A stretch of 64,000 nucleotides of DNA, from the NCBI RefSeq assembly GCF_020179755.1, contig NZ_JAIUCY010000013.1, positions 62,001-126,000 on the forward strand, given 5' to 3'. Position numbers and translations under genes: made by a program. The DNA is from Herbaspirillum sp. alder98. GTDB lineage: Bacteria; Pseudomonadota; Gammaproteobacteria; Burkholderiales; Burkholderiaceae_D. The notes under the pieces are model-generated. The model had not been told where the DNA came from and made no database searches. It worked only from the letters and a program-made list of their open reading frames with translations. This document shows, piece by piece, positions 33,139 to 41,553 of this stretch. Position 1 is the stretch's first letter; each line of letters opens with the position of its first letter.

Positions 33139-34955
33139 ACGACCAACTTTCTCCATATGCTACGGTCGTCCAGTTTGCATTGAACTATGCGCCCGCCGCC
33201 GATGACTACGTCGGCGCCAACACGGTCGTGCCAGCGGCGGCCAACATCGGCGTGCTGTATTGCGAGTACACCGTGACCGCCGTCAGCAACGTGGCCAATT
33301 CGTCGTACACCAAAAGCTATGTCGTCACCAGCAGCCAGCGGTTGATTCTGAATAATCCCACCAAGCCGGCGACGTCGCTGGTACAAAGCCTGGAGGCAGG
33401 CGGTCCCGGCATGATCAGCAATCCTAACGTGGTCAATCTGTATGCTGGCCTGTCGGGCGTGTCGACAAACGATCAGGCGGCCACGACCGGATATTATTTT
33501 TATCCGGTCTGGGCCATGAACTCCGTCTCGATGACGGTGAGGCAGGGCGTCGTGTCGCAGTCGTGGCTGTTGAATTACCAGCCACGCACGCTCAACAGCA
33601 CTGTCAATGTCTCCAGCTCTTCGGGCAACGCATCTTCGGCGAACCAGGGCAACAGTTTTTCCAACATGTCGCAGAAGACCACCGGCGCTTCCAACACCAC
33701 CACCCAGAGCTACGACGTGTCGCTGTCGGCCGGAGCCATGTACGGAGCCACCGCCTCGGCCGGATTGGCCGTGTCGCAGACGCAGGACTATTCGCAGTCG
33801 AATTCACAGGGCAGTGATCGTTCATCGCTGGCGGGACGCAGCCGTCAGAATGCCTATAACACGGGAATGACGATCAAGGATTGGGGCATATATTCCTGTC
33901 TCAACGCAGCGGGCGGCGCTGGCGGGCTGCCTTCATGCACCTGGTTCATGTCGCAGGAGTTTCCCTATAACTTCATGGCGAACAATGCCACCACCAACGT
34001 CACCGCCAGTGCGCCGACCTTCCCTTACAACCTGGAACTGTCTGCCGCTGAAATGGCCGATGTTTTTCCGCGCAACTACAGCAGCGGCACGCCCTGCTAC
34101 CAGATCGCGCCGCCTACCGAACTTGCTGTGCTCGGGACCGATTTCGTTCAGACCTCATCCTGGCAGATCGACGTCGATTATCCGCAGTCAGTTGCGCCGG
34201 AGCTCTCGCCGATGCACGTTGTGGATGCAATCTTCGCCAGCCACTTCACGGCCAGCAATGCCGAGCCCGGGGAAGTCGTCATCGTCGGGCAGCTCAATCC
34301 GGGCCAGACCGTCACGTTCCAACCCCCGGCGCCACTAGACCTTTCGCTGCTGGCGCTCGACCCGATCACCGACAATTCAGGCTCCAACGGCGCGGTAATC
34401 GGTTTCCTGCCCAGCAAGTTCCTGGTGCCCGTCAGTGTCGGCGCCCTGTCACGCTCGATATCGTCGGCCAATAACCTGATGGTGCTCACACAGGGCTTTG
34501 CCGCTTCGGTCGAAACACGCCCGGGCAGCAACATGGTGCTCACGGCCGCGCTGACCGATGCCGCCTTCTCGGCGCAGCTCAATGTCTGCTTTAAGATGTC
34601 CGGATTCGACGGGGATCTCAATTTATACCTGAAGCACTGGGCCGAAACGTCGCAGCAAGGCTGCGTCCTCTCGATCTGGTTCAATCCGCCGGGCTACACG
34701 GCAACGTCGACCGGCGCGCCGAGCGCGCCGCTCACCAAACAAACGCTGCCCCCCGATCTGACGGTCACGCTCAACACGACCGAAGGCGCCAGTGGAGACA
34801 ACAACCTTCTGGTGCTCAATCTGCGCAACACTTTCTACGACACCATCGATTATCACGACTATCTGCAACCAGGGCTCAACGTGATCGTCATCGGTGTATC
34901 GGCGTCCGGTTCCAGTGCCGGCTATTCGCTTCGCGCCGTCGCCATCGGAAACTGA
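33135..34955 (+). CDS. Unknown 606-residue protein with Ser/Thr/Asn-rich amphipathic segment
   Basis: I do not recognise this protein. It lacks a signal peptide. Residues 1-150 are beta-rich (VGANTVVPAAANIGVLYCEYTV). Residues about 154-231 are strongly enriched in Ser, Thr, Asn and Gln, around a small-residue core SLSAGAMYGATASAGLAVS (about 196-214). This alternating small/polar pattern resembles the insertion loops of beta-pore-forming toxins such as aerolysin-type proteins, but that is only a resemblance. The rest is beta-rich with a few Cys (44, 255, 268). GC is lower than in the flanks. ATG 33135 lies within the stop of the preceding gene. Confidence 0.65.
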   Translation: MNDQLSPYATVVQFALNYAPAADDYVGANTVVPAAANIGVLYCEYTVTAVSNVANSSYTKSYVVTSSQRLILNNPTKPATSLVQSLEAGGPGMISNPNVVNLYAGLSGVSTNDQAATTGYYFYPVWAMNSVSMTVRQGVVSQSWLLNYQPRTLNSTVNVSSSSGNASSANQGNSFSNMSQKTTGASNTTTQSYDVSLSAGAMYGATASAGLAVSQTQDYSQSNSQGSDRSSLAGRSRQNAYNTGMTIKDWGIYSCLNAAGGAGGLPSCTWFMSQEFPYNFMANNATTNVTASAPTFPYNLELSAAEMADVFPRNYSSGTPCYQIAPPTELAVLGTDFVQTSSWQIDVDYPQSVAPELSPMHVVDAIFASHFTASNAEPGEVVIVGQLNPGQTVTFQPPAPLDLSLLALDPITDNSGSNGAVIGFLPSKFLVPVSVGALSRSISSANNLMVLTQGFAASVETRPGSNMVLTAALTDAAFSAQLNVCFKMSGFDGDLNLYLKHWAETSQQGCVLSIWFNPPGYTATSTGAPSAPLTKQTLPPDLTVTLNTTEGASGDNNLLVLNLRNTFYDTIDYHDYLQPGLNVIVIGVSASGSSAGYSLRAVAIGN

Positions 34956-35036
34956 CATCGAGTGGGCCAGCGCTGAAAATTGCCCGGTCCGCACATCGCA
35001 TGCGATGTCTGCATAGAAGATAGGGAGGGTGCCATC

Positions 35037-36131
35037 GTGCCACCGCGCAAGAAACGCCAGGTAGAGGTCTTCGGAGCAGGCAGCAATGTATCGACCGTGA
35101 CGCAAGGAGCCCTGCCACACGCCGCCAGTGAACAGACGCATGCCAAACAGCGCTATGAATTGATGCAAAAATCGGTTCCACTGGAAGTTGCCTTCGCCAA
35201 AATCAAAGGGAATCCCCAGGCGGTGTACGGCGGCCGCAGCCAGATCATGGGAATCGGTCCCCTTAGCGTATTTCGTCGGCTTTCTATCCCGCATGAGGAA
35301 CCCGATGTTGGAAAAAGGGCGGCGCAACACATTGCCAAGAGTCTCTTCCAGATTGCCGGTGACAAACTGATCGAAGTCCAGTGTGCGGTCGCCATCAATT
35401 TATCCAAGCCTACGGATCCGCCGCACTATATCCTTTCCTCCAACAAGAATCGGGACCAGATCGGGGATGCGCTTAATAAGTTAGTAAAGAAGCTCCAGAA
35501 GGGGCGGGACAATTCTTCCCGTGAAGACGAAGTGTACAAGGCGCTTCTCGAAAAACGCGTGAAGTTTATCGACGCCAGTACGGCCGATGCCATCGCCAGC
35601 TTTCCTGGCAAGCCCAAGAACGGCGCGGCCGATAATATGCATGCCGAAACGCTTTTCCTAGAGGCGGACGATATTCTGCGCCAGCGGGGTCAATTGCCCA
35701 AGCAATACGAATTGATAAAAGTCGCTGGCCAGCGGCGGCCCTGTACGGATTGCGCGCACGCTTTCGTCATTGCCGGCAAGGCAGAACTTATTGAATCCGC
35801 TTCAACTGAACAGCCGCTCGTAAGCGAGAAGAGGGCCCTGGCTATTGCTGCCCGCAAAGGTGTCCGACCCACATTTACGCCGAAATCATCTGCGATCAAT
35901 GTGGGTAGGGCCTATGGTTCGTCGGGTAGTATTGCTGGCTATGAGGGCACGCGCCAAAGATTGAACAAAACCCCCGCTGAAGCGCTCACCCTCGTCGCTG
36001 CCGCTATCAACAAGGGCGACGTTAATCCGTTGAGATACCATAAGAAGCCGAATGAGGCGGAATCCACTCCGCTCAACAGTCCCAATACGGCATCGACCGC
36101 CACCAAGAAAGGCTTCCCTTCTGGCAAGTAA
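35037..36131 (+). CDS. Stand-alone deaminase-fold protein (zinc-dependent, toxin-like)
   Basis: A 364-residue cytosolic protein with a cytidine-deaminase-like core. The zinc and catalytic residues are His202-Ala-Glu204 in NMHAETLFL and Cys236/Cys239 in RRPCTDCAHAF, 31 residues apart, in the order and spacing of the superfamily. Before them, IEVQCAVAINLS and HYILSSNKN would be the first core strands. About 110 residues precede the core and 115 follow it. Nucleic-acid deaminase domains of this type are known mainly from polymorphic toxins. GTG 35037 is chosen because AGGGAGGGT lies seven bases upstream; a TTG at 34980 has no ribosome site. GC is lower than in the surrounding genome, suggesting transfer. 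The substrate is unknown. Confidence 0.75.
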   Translation: MPPRKKRQVEVFGAGSNVSTVTQGALPHAASEQTHAKQRYELMQKSVPLEVAFAKIKGNPQAVYGGRSQIMGIGPLSVFRRLSIPHEEPDVGKRAAQHIAKSLFQIAGDKLIEVQCAVAINLSKPTDPPHYILSSNKNRDQIGDALNKLVKKLQKGRDNSSREDEVYKALLEKRVKFIDASTADAIASFPGKPKNGAADNMHAETLFLEADDILRQRGQLPKQYELIKVAGQRRPCTDCAHAFVIAGKAELIESASTEQPLVSEKRALAIAARKGVRPTFTPKSSAINVGRAYGSSGSIAGYEGTRQRLNKTPAEALTLVAAAINKGDVNPLRYHKKPNEAESTPLNSPNTASTATKKGFPSGK

Positions 36132-36356
36132 GGCGTTGATTGAAACGGCCTGCTCGCATCGCGCGTTTTTGTAACCTACATGGTTGGGATGTGTTGGTGA
36201 CTGCGGGAGATCGGCATGCCGGACTGAAGACCTTCCTTCACCATATCGACAGTACAGGCGCTGTGTCCCGACTGTCGCCGGGTCCTTCGGCAATCTCAGG
36301 CTGCTCGGCCTGCAGCAGGGCTCTCCAATCGTCATCAGTCTATCGGCCAGCTGTAT

Positions 36357-36593
36357 TCAAAGTTCGCTTCGGGCGATCCTCTGCATCGCAAAATCCCGTC
36401 CTGCATCGATCGCCTGTTCGCGATTGAGCGCGGGCAGCCGGGTGTCGACCGCCCGTCGCGTGAAGACGCAAGTGCTGCGGTAGGACGCCGCGTGTCCGCG
36501 ATAGATGGTCACGAATGGCATCCACGCCGTGTTGCTCAGATTGCGATGGGCTTCCAGCACGATTTCGTACTGGCCGATCACTTCGATATGCAC
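36357..36593 (-). CDS. Small hypothetical protein (78 residues)
   Basis: A frame from GTG 36593 to TGA 36357, with GAGG five bases before the start. It reads as compact protein, including YEIVLEAHRNLSNTAWMPF, VTIYRGHAAS and TRRAVDTRLPALNREQAID. This strand-turn-strand-helix pattern is reminiscent of small unassigned domains in Burkholderiales. It converges with the deaminase gene, which ends 225 bases away. It could be an independent orphan or part of the same island; no immunity function can be claimed. Confidence 0.5.
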   Translation of the reverse strand: MHIEVIGQYEIVLEAHRNLSNTAWMPFVTIYRGHAASYRSTCVFTRRAVDTRLPALNREQAIDAGRDFAMQRIARSEL

Positions 36594-36943
36594 GATGTCC
36601 TCACGCTCAATTGACTGAGTGCGCAAGCTTACGCAGCCGGTGCGGGCGAGGCCATTGCACCTTGGTCTGTGCCTCTTATACCTAGGTGTGAACTGTATCG
36701 GCTTGCACCATGGCAAGAAGAACTGTGTTCCCTGTGCATGTCGTGCAGTGTGCGCGTCGCGCCTGACGCCTGGCTCGTAGACTGGCCCCACGTAAAAAAC
36801 GCACCGGACCGTGCTCGCATCGAAGCGCGGTGGGGACGCTTTGTCTTGAAAGATTAGAGGTGATTCATGATCCGTCCTGCCCGCCTTGCCATCCGCATTG
36901 CCACGCTCCCCTACGCGGGCGTGCCACGGTCGCTGGGGCTTTC
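36594..36943. other. Non-coding stretch before the GGDEF-EAL gene
   Basis: No convincing gene; short open frames on both strands lack ribosome sites and protein-like character. Together with 36132-36356 it gives the right boundary of the unusual region a worn look, as if genes had decayed here. The promoter of the gene at 36944 should be inside. Confidence 0.45.
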
Positions 36944-39724
36944 ATGAAGCGCTCCCGCATGAACAGCGACGATGCGTCGCATCCGCACCCCCGGGCTGTT
37001 AGTCGCAGCGTCATCGAATGGTGCACCTTGCTGGCGGTGCTGGTCTTCACGGCGCTGCTGATCGTCAACTTCATCTGGTCCGAACGCCGCCTGATCAAGG
37101 CTTCCGAGACCTCTCGCATGCAATTGCAGGCGCGCATCATCGAGGAGAGCATGGGGCACCAGTTCCAGGGCGTGCGCAACGCGCTGGAGAGTGCGCGCGG
37201 CGCCACCGCCCCTGATCGCCACTGCAATCCCGAATGCCGCCAATTGCTGCTGCAGTCGCTCAAGCGCGCCATGCCCGGGGTGCGCGCCATGGTGCTGCTC
37301 GACGCCCAGGGACGCATCAGCATGTCGGCCGACGACATGGATGATCGTCAGCTCGATGATCGCGACTTCCTGGCCCAGATTTCGCGCATGCTCTCGCGCA
37401 AGCTGATGTACATGTCGCAACCCTACGAGAACACGCCGGGGGTATTCAACATCAAGTTGTCGATGCCCCTGACCGGGCCCGATGGTCGCAACGAAGGCGC
37501 GGTCAGCGCCATCCTCAACCCCGAGTATTTCGACGCCGTGATGCGCTCGGCGATGTACGCCGACGACATGAATATCGCCATCACCAGCGAGGATGGCCGG
37601 CGCCTGCTGTTCGTGCCGGCCAACGCCACCGAGATGCGTCGCCCCGAAAGCGACGTCGACGATTTCCTGCAGCGTCATCTGCGGGGTGGCGCGGTGGCCA
37701 GCGTGATGACCGGCGCCGGGGCCGACGGTGAGCAACGCATGGTGGTGCAGCGCACCGTGCTGCAGGGCGAGCTCGGACTGGACAAGACCCTGGTGATCGG
37801 TCTTTCGCGCAGCGTCGAACGCATCAATGCCGGCTGGCATGATCTGGCCCGTTCCTACCTGCTGATGTGGTGCGCATTCGCCGCCATCGGCGCCTTGGCA
37901 TTGGCGGCCATCCAGCGGCGTCGACGCCAGGCGCAAGAACAGGCCTGGCTGCGCGATGTGCAGCATGCCGAAATGGTCGAACGCATGGAGCTGGCCCTGG
38001 GCGGCGCCAACCTGGGGTTGTGGGATTGGCATATCCCCAGCGACCGTCGCACCGTCGACGCTCGCGCCAACGCCATGCTGGGCTATGCCCCCGATTGCCA
38101 GCACGATGGCGTGGGCGAATGGCGTTCGCTGGTGCATCCCGATCACATGGAGTCGCTGGACCATGCGTTGCGCCTGCACCTGGCCGACAGCACCAGCTTC
38201 TTCGAGGCCGAATACCAGTTGCGGCACAAGGACGGTCACTGGGTCTGGATCCAGTGTCGCGGCAAGGTGGTCCAGCGCGACAAGCCGGGACGTCCGTTGC
38301 GCATGGTCGGCACCCGCATGGACATCAGCGCGCGCAAGAAGGCCGAAGAAGAAATCGCGCGCCTGGCCTACTACGACGGTCTCACCGACCTGCCCAACCG
38401 GCGCATGCTGCTCGACCGCCTGGGCCGTGCGCTGGCCCGCAGCGGGCGCGGCGCCAGCCAGGGCGCGGTGATCTTCGTCGATCTCGATAACTTCAAGTCG
38501 CTTAACGACACCATGGGCCATGACATGGGCGACCGCCTGCTCAAGCTGGTCGCATTGCGACTGGTCCAAGTCACGCGCGAGGTCGATACGGTGGCGCGCC
38601 TGGGCGGCGACGAATTCGTGATCCTGCTCGAAGACCTGGGCGCCGACGCCGAGGAGACCGCCGCCAATGCCGAGTTCGTGTGCCGCAAGATACTAACGTC
38701 GCTCAATGCCGGTTACGCCATGGACGGCTACGAAGTGCGCAGTACCCCGAGCCTCGGCGTGGCGTTGTTCGGCAGCGGGCGCCATAGCGTCAACGACCTG
38801 CTGCGCCAGGCTGACATGGCGATGTACGAGGCCAAGGCCGCCGGGCGCAATACTTACCGTTTCTTCAGTCCCGACATGCAGGATGTGCTGGACCAGATCG
38901 CCATGCTCGAAAACGATCTGCGCCATGCGCTGGTGCGTCGCGAGTTGTTGTTGCACTACCAGCCCATCGTCGACGAGCACGGCAGCCTGTGCGGGGTCGA
39001 GGCCCTGATGCGCTGGCAGCATCCGCGGCGCGGCCTGGTCTATCCGGGGGCATTCATCGGCCAGGCCGAAAAGACCGGCCTGATCGTGGAGTTCGGCGAG
39101 TGGGCGCTGGAGCAGGCCTGCGAGCAATTGCTGGCCTGGTCGATTGATGCCGCCACGGCGCACCTGACGATCTCGGTCAACGTCAGCGCCAGCCAGTTCC
39201 GCCAGCCCGAATTCACGCAACGGGTATTGCATGCGCTGGAGCGCACCGGCGCCAATCCACGCAGGCTCAAGCTTGAGTTGACCGAGAGCATGCTGCTGAC
39301 CGATGTCGATGACCTGATCCGCAAGATGGGCCTGCTCAAGGAGATCGGCGTCGGCTTCTCGCTGGACGATTTCGGCACCGGTTATTCGTCCCTGAGCTAC
39401 CTCAAGCGACTGCCGCTGGACCAGTTGAAGATCGACCGTTCCTTCGTGCAGGACATGTTGCTGACGCCGCACGCTTCATCGATCGTGCGCACCATCGTCA
39501 GCCTGGCCCAGGCGATGGGTTTGCAGGTGGTGGCCGAAGGGGTGGAGAGCGCCGAACAATGGGCGGCCTTGCGCAAGATCGGTTGCGGCGCATTCCAGGG
39601 TTACCTGTTCGGCAAGCCGACGCCGCTCGATGAAGTCATGGAGCGCTTCGCCGCCGGCGGTATTGCGCCCCAGCCGATGCGCACGCCTCAGTTGGCCCTG
39701 GTCAATCCGCTGGCGGGCAGTTGA
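36944..39724 (+). CDS. Membrane PAS-GGDEF-EAL cyclic-di-GMP protein
   Basis: A 926-residue signalling protein. The N-terminal helix VIEWCTLLAVLVFTALLIVNFIWS and a second one near residues 300-325 (YLLMWCAFAAIGALALAAI) enclose a periplasmic dCache-like sensor. A PAS domain follows (about 350-470). The GGDEF site is intact at residues 554-558 (RLGGDEFVILLED), and the EAL site at 686-688 (GVEALMRWQHP) with DDFGTGYSSLSYL loop 6. It can therefore be both a diguanylate cyclase and a phosphodiesterase. ATG 36944 is the better of two close starts. Its last 37 bases overlap the convergent MocR gene. Confidence 0.93.
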   Translation: MKRSRMNSDDASHPHPRAVSRSVIEWCTLLAVLVFTALLIVNFIWSERRLIKASETSRMQLQARIIEESMGHQFQGVRNALESARGATAPDRHCNPECRQLLLQSLKRAMPGVRAMVLLDAQGRISMSADDMDDRQLDDRDFLAQISRMLSRKLMYMSQPYENTPGVFNIKLSMPLTGPDGRNEGAVSAILNPEYFDAVMRSAMYADDMNIAITSEDGRRLLFVPANATEMRRPESDVDDFLQRHLRGGAVASVMTGAGADGEQRMVVQRTVLQGELGLDKTLVIGLSRSVERINAGWHDLARSYLLMWCAFAAIGALALAAIQRRRRQAQEQAWLRDVQHAEMVERMELALGGANLGLWDWHIPSDRRTVDARANAMLGYAPDCQHDGVGEWRSLVHPDHMESLDHALRLHLADSTSFFEAEYQLRHKDGHWVWIQCRGKVVQRDKPGRPLRMVGTRMDISARKKAEEEIARLAYYDGLTDLPNRRMLLDRLGRALARSGRGASQGAVIFVDLDNFKSLNDTMGHDMGDRLLKLVALRLVQVTREVDTVARLGGDEFVILLEDLGADAEETAANAEFVCRKILTSLNAGYAMDGYEVRSTPSLGVALFGSGRHSVNDLLRQADMAMYEAKAAGRNTYRFFSPDMQDVLDQIAMLENDLRHALVRRELLLHYQPIVDEHGSLCGVEALMRWQHPRRGLVYPGAFIGQAEKTGLIVEFGEWALEQACEQLLAWSIDAATAHLTISVNVSASQFRQPEFTQRVLHALERTGANPRRLKLELTESMLLTDVDDLIRKMGLLKEIGVGFSLDDFGTGYSSLSYLKRLPLDQLKIDRSFVQDMLLTPHASSIVRTIVSLAQAMGLQVVAEGVESAEQWAALRKIGCGAFQGYLFGKPTPLDEVMERFAAGGIAPQPMRTPQLALVNPLAGS

Positions 39725-41217
39725 GCGCCCACCGTGGCCGCCGGATGCATCGGAGCCGGGGCGATGTCCGGCTCCGGCAGCGTGGCGGCGCGTTGCGCCA
39801 GTTCCTGCGCGATGTCGCCCAGCAGTCGCACGGCCTGTTCGAGTTCGCGGTTCCAGGCGAAGCTGTAGTTGAGGCGGATGCAATGGTCGAAGCCGGGCCC
39901 GATGCAGAACATGTTGCCGGGCGCCACGCTGATGCCGGCGGCCTGCGCCCGCACATGCAATTCGAGCGCATTGACGCCGCGCGGCAGGGTAACCCACAGC
40001 AGGTAGCCGCCTTCGGGTTCCGAGGCGACGGTGCCTTGCGGAAAAAATCGCAGCACTGCCGCGCGCATGATGCGCCCGTGTTGCGACAGCGTCTTGCGCA
40101 AGCGCCGCAGGTGGAAGTCATATCCTTCGTTGTGCAGGTATTCGGCAATCGCCCGCTGCGGGTGCGACGGCGTGGTGACGGTATTGAGAAACTTGAGTTG
40201 CTCGACCGCCTGGCGATAGCGTCCCGGCAGGATCCAGCCGATGCGATGCTCGGTGGTCAGGCTCTTCGAAAAGGAACTGCAGTACAGCACCAGCCCCTGG
40301 CGATCAAAGGTCTTCAGCGGTCGCGGGCGTTGCTCGGCGTAATGCAGTTCGCCATAGACATCGTTCTCGATGATGGGCAACTGGTGCGATGCCATCAGTT
40401 CGACCAGCGCGCGCTTGCGTTCTTCCGGCATCTCGAAGCCGAGCGGATTCTGGAAATTGGGCATCACGATGCAGGCCGCCACCTGGCCCGCTTCGATCAC
40501 CGCATTGAGCGCCGGCAGGTCGATGCCGCGTTGCGGATCGGTCGGGATCGGCACTGCGCGCATGCCCATGCGTTCGATCGCATGCAGCAGCGCATAGTAG
40601 GTCGGGGCTTCGACGGCGATGCCGTCGCCCGGGCGGGCGATGGCCTGCAGCGCCAGGTTGATGGCTTCGGTGGCGCCTTCGGTGATGATGATCTCGGCGA
40701 CATTGACGGCCAGTCCAGTTTCCAGATGGCGTCGCGCTATCTGGCGAATCAGTTCCTGGTTGCCGGGCGGCAATGAGCCCATCAGTTCCTGGCGGTCGCG
40801 TCGCTTGTACATGCCATGCGCCAACTGACTGATGCGGGCTGATGGAAACAGCGATGGATCGGGGTAGGGCGAGCCCAGCGGAATGCGTTGCTCGCAGTTG
40901 ATCGAGCGCATGTTCGACAGCGCCAGCGCGACCGGGGCCAGGTTGATCGGCAGCAGCGGCGTGGCCGGCGGCAGTTGCGGGGCCAGCGCGGTGGGTGCCG
41001 GCTGGTCCTGCCGGGGCCGCACGAAGTAGCCGGATTGCGGCCGGCTTTCGATCAGGCCGCGGCTTTCCAGTAACAGGTAGGCACGGATCACCGTGGAAAT
41101 GCTCAGCTGGTACTGCTGGCTGGACCGGCGCACCGAGGGGATCTTTTCACCCTGGAGCATGATGCCGTCGTCGATCTGCTGCCGGATCGTGTCGGCCAGT
41201 TGTTCGTAGAGCTTCAC
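39688..41217 (-). CDS. MocR-type regulator (GntR HTH fused to aminotransferase domain)
   Basis: A 509-residue regulator. The N-terminal winged helix is LYEQLADTIRQQIDDGIMLQGEKIPSVRRSSQQYQLSISTVIRAYLLLESRGLIESRPQSGYFV. The large C-terminal part is a class I aminotransferase fold, including IVMPNFQNPLGFEMPEERK and LYCSSFSKSLTTEHRIGWI, whose Lys binds PLP. MocR proteins use PLP-amino acid adducts as signals for vitamin B6, GABA or taurine genes. It starts at GTG 41217, with AGGGAGGC upstream. Its 3' end overlaps the GGDEF-EAL gene antisense. It is divergent from a histidine kinase gene; a TCATAC-N4-GTATGA site lies 75 bases upstream. Confidence 0.92.
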   Translation of the reverse strand: MKLYEQLADTIRQQIDDGIMLQGEKIPSVRRSSQQYQLSISTVIRAYLLLESRGLIESRPQSGYFVRPRQDQPAPTALAPQLPPATPLLPINLAPVALALSNMRSINCEQRIPLGSPYPDPSLFPSARISQLAHGMYKRRDRQELMGSLPPGNQELIRQIARRHLETGLAVNVAEIIITEGATEAINLALQAIARPGDGIAVEAPTYYALLHAIERMGMRAVPIPTDPQRGIDLPALNAVIEAGQVAACIVMPNFQNPLGFEMPEERKRALVELMASHQLPIIENDVYGELHYAEQRPRPLKTFDRQGLVLYCSSFSKSLTTEHRIGWILPGRYRQAVEQLKFLNTVTTPSHPQRAIAEYLHNEGYDFHLRRLRKTLSQHGRIMRAAVLRFFPQGTVASEPEGGYLLWVTLPRGVNALELHVRAQAAGISVAPGNMFCIGPGFDHCIRLNYSFAWNRELEQAVRLLGDIAQELAQRAATLPEPDIAPAPMHPAATVGAQLPASGLTRAN

Positions 41218-41291
41218 AGTGCCTCCCTGCTGGGTGTCTTATAGGATCATTTCCTGGATCGCATCGTAGGTCTACCCGTCAAGCCCGCCAA

Positions 41292-41307
41292 TCATACGAG
41301 AGTATGA
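41292..41307. promoter_or_regulatory. Palindrome TCATAC-GAGA-GTATGA
   Basis: A 16-bp element with perfect 6-bp arms and four-base spacer. The identical arms and spacer length recur at 43375-43390, the other end of the kinase-regulator pair, which makes chance unlikely. It is probably the site of the LuxR-type regulator encoded at 42645 or of the MocR protein. Confidence 0.55.
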
Positions 41308-41443
41308 AGCGGGCGCCCGACTAAGCGCGGGCCGCCATGTTGTTGTTTATTTCGATTCCCGCAATCCGGGATAAACGCCGCCCGGGCCTGCTGTTTCGGC
41401 ATGCCGACTCGCTAATGTGAACAATTGCGTTGCCTGCCGATAC

Positions 41444-41459
41444 TTATACTTTGGTGTAA
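41444..41459. promoter_or_regulatory. Imperfect copy TTATAC-TTTG-GTGTAA
   Basis: Same 6-4-6 layout as the TCATAC palindromes, with one change in the left arm and two in the right. It lies 95 bases before the kinase start. Confidence 0.35.
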
Positions 41460-41553
41460 TACGCATGTCTTTACATGTGTCAGGCATTTATACTCGTGTT
41501 CCGCTGGAAGCGAAATAATTCTATTAACAGGCTCCGCCCACGCTGGGATCCGC

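Larger units (their letters stand above)
41218..41553. other. Divergent regulatory region
   Basis: No gene seen. It separates the leftward MocR gene from the rightward kinase gene and contains one perfect and one imperfect copy of a TCATAC-N4-GTATGA-like element. The right part is AT-richer than the rest. Confidence 0.6.

Noticed and set aside
34980..35036. TTG start for the deaminase gene
   Set aside because: No ribosome site, whereas AGGGAGGGT sits seven bases before GTG 35037.
36140..36483. Rightward frames of 95-99 codons just after the deaminase gene, considered as an immunity gene
   Set aside because: Poor starts, no ribosome sites and low-complexity Ser/Arg composition; two frames overlap each other.
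36669..36857. Rightward 62-codon frame before the GGDEF-EAL gene
   Set aside because: GTG start without ribosome site and no recognisable features.
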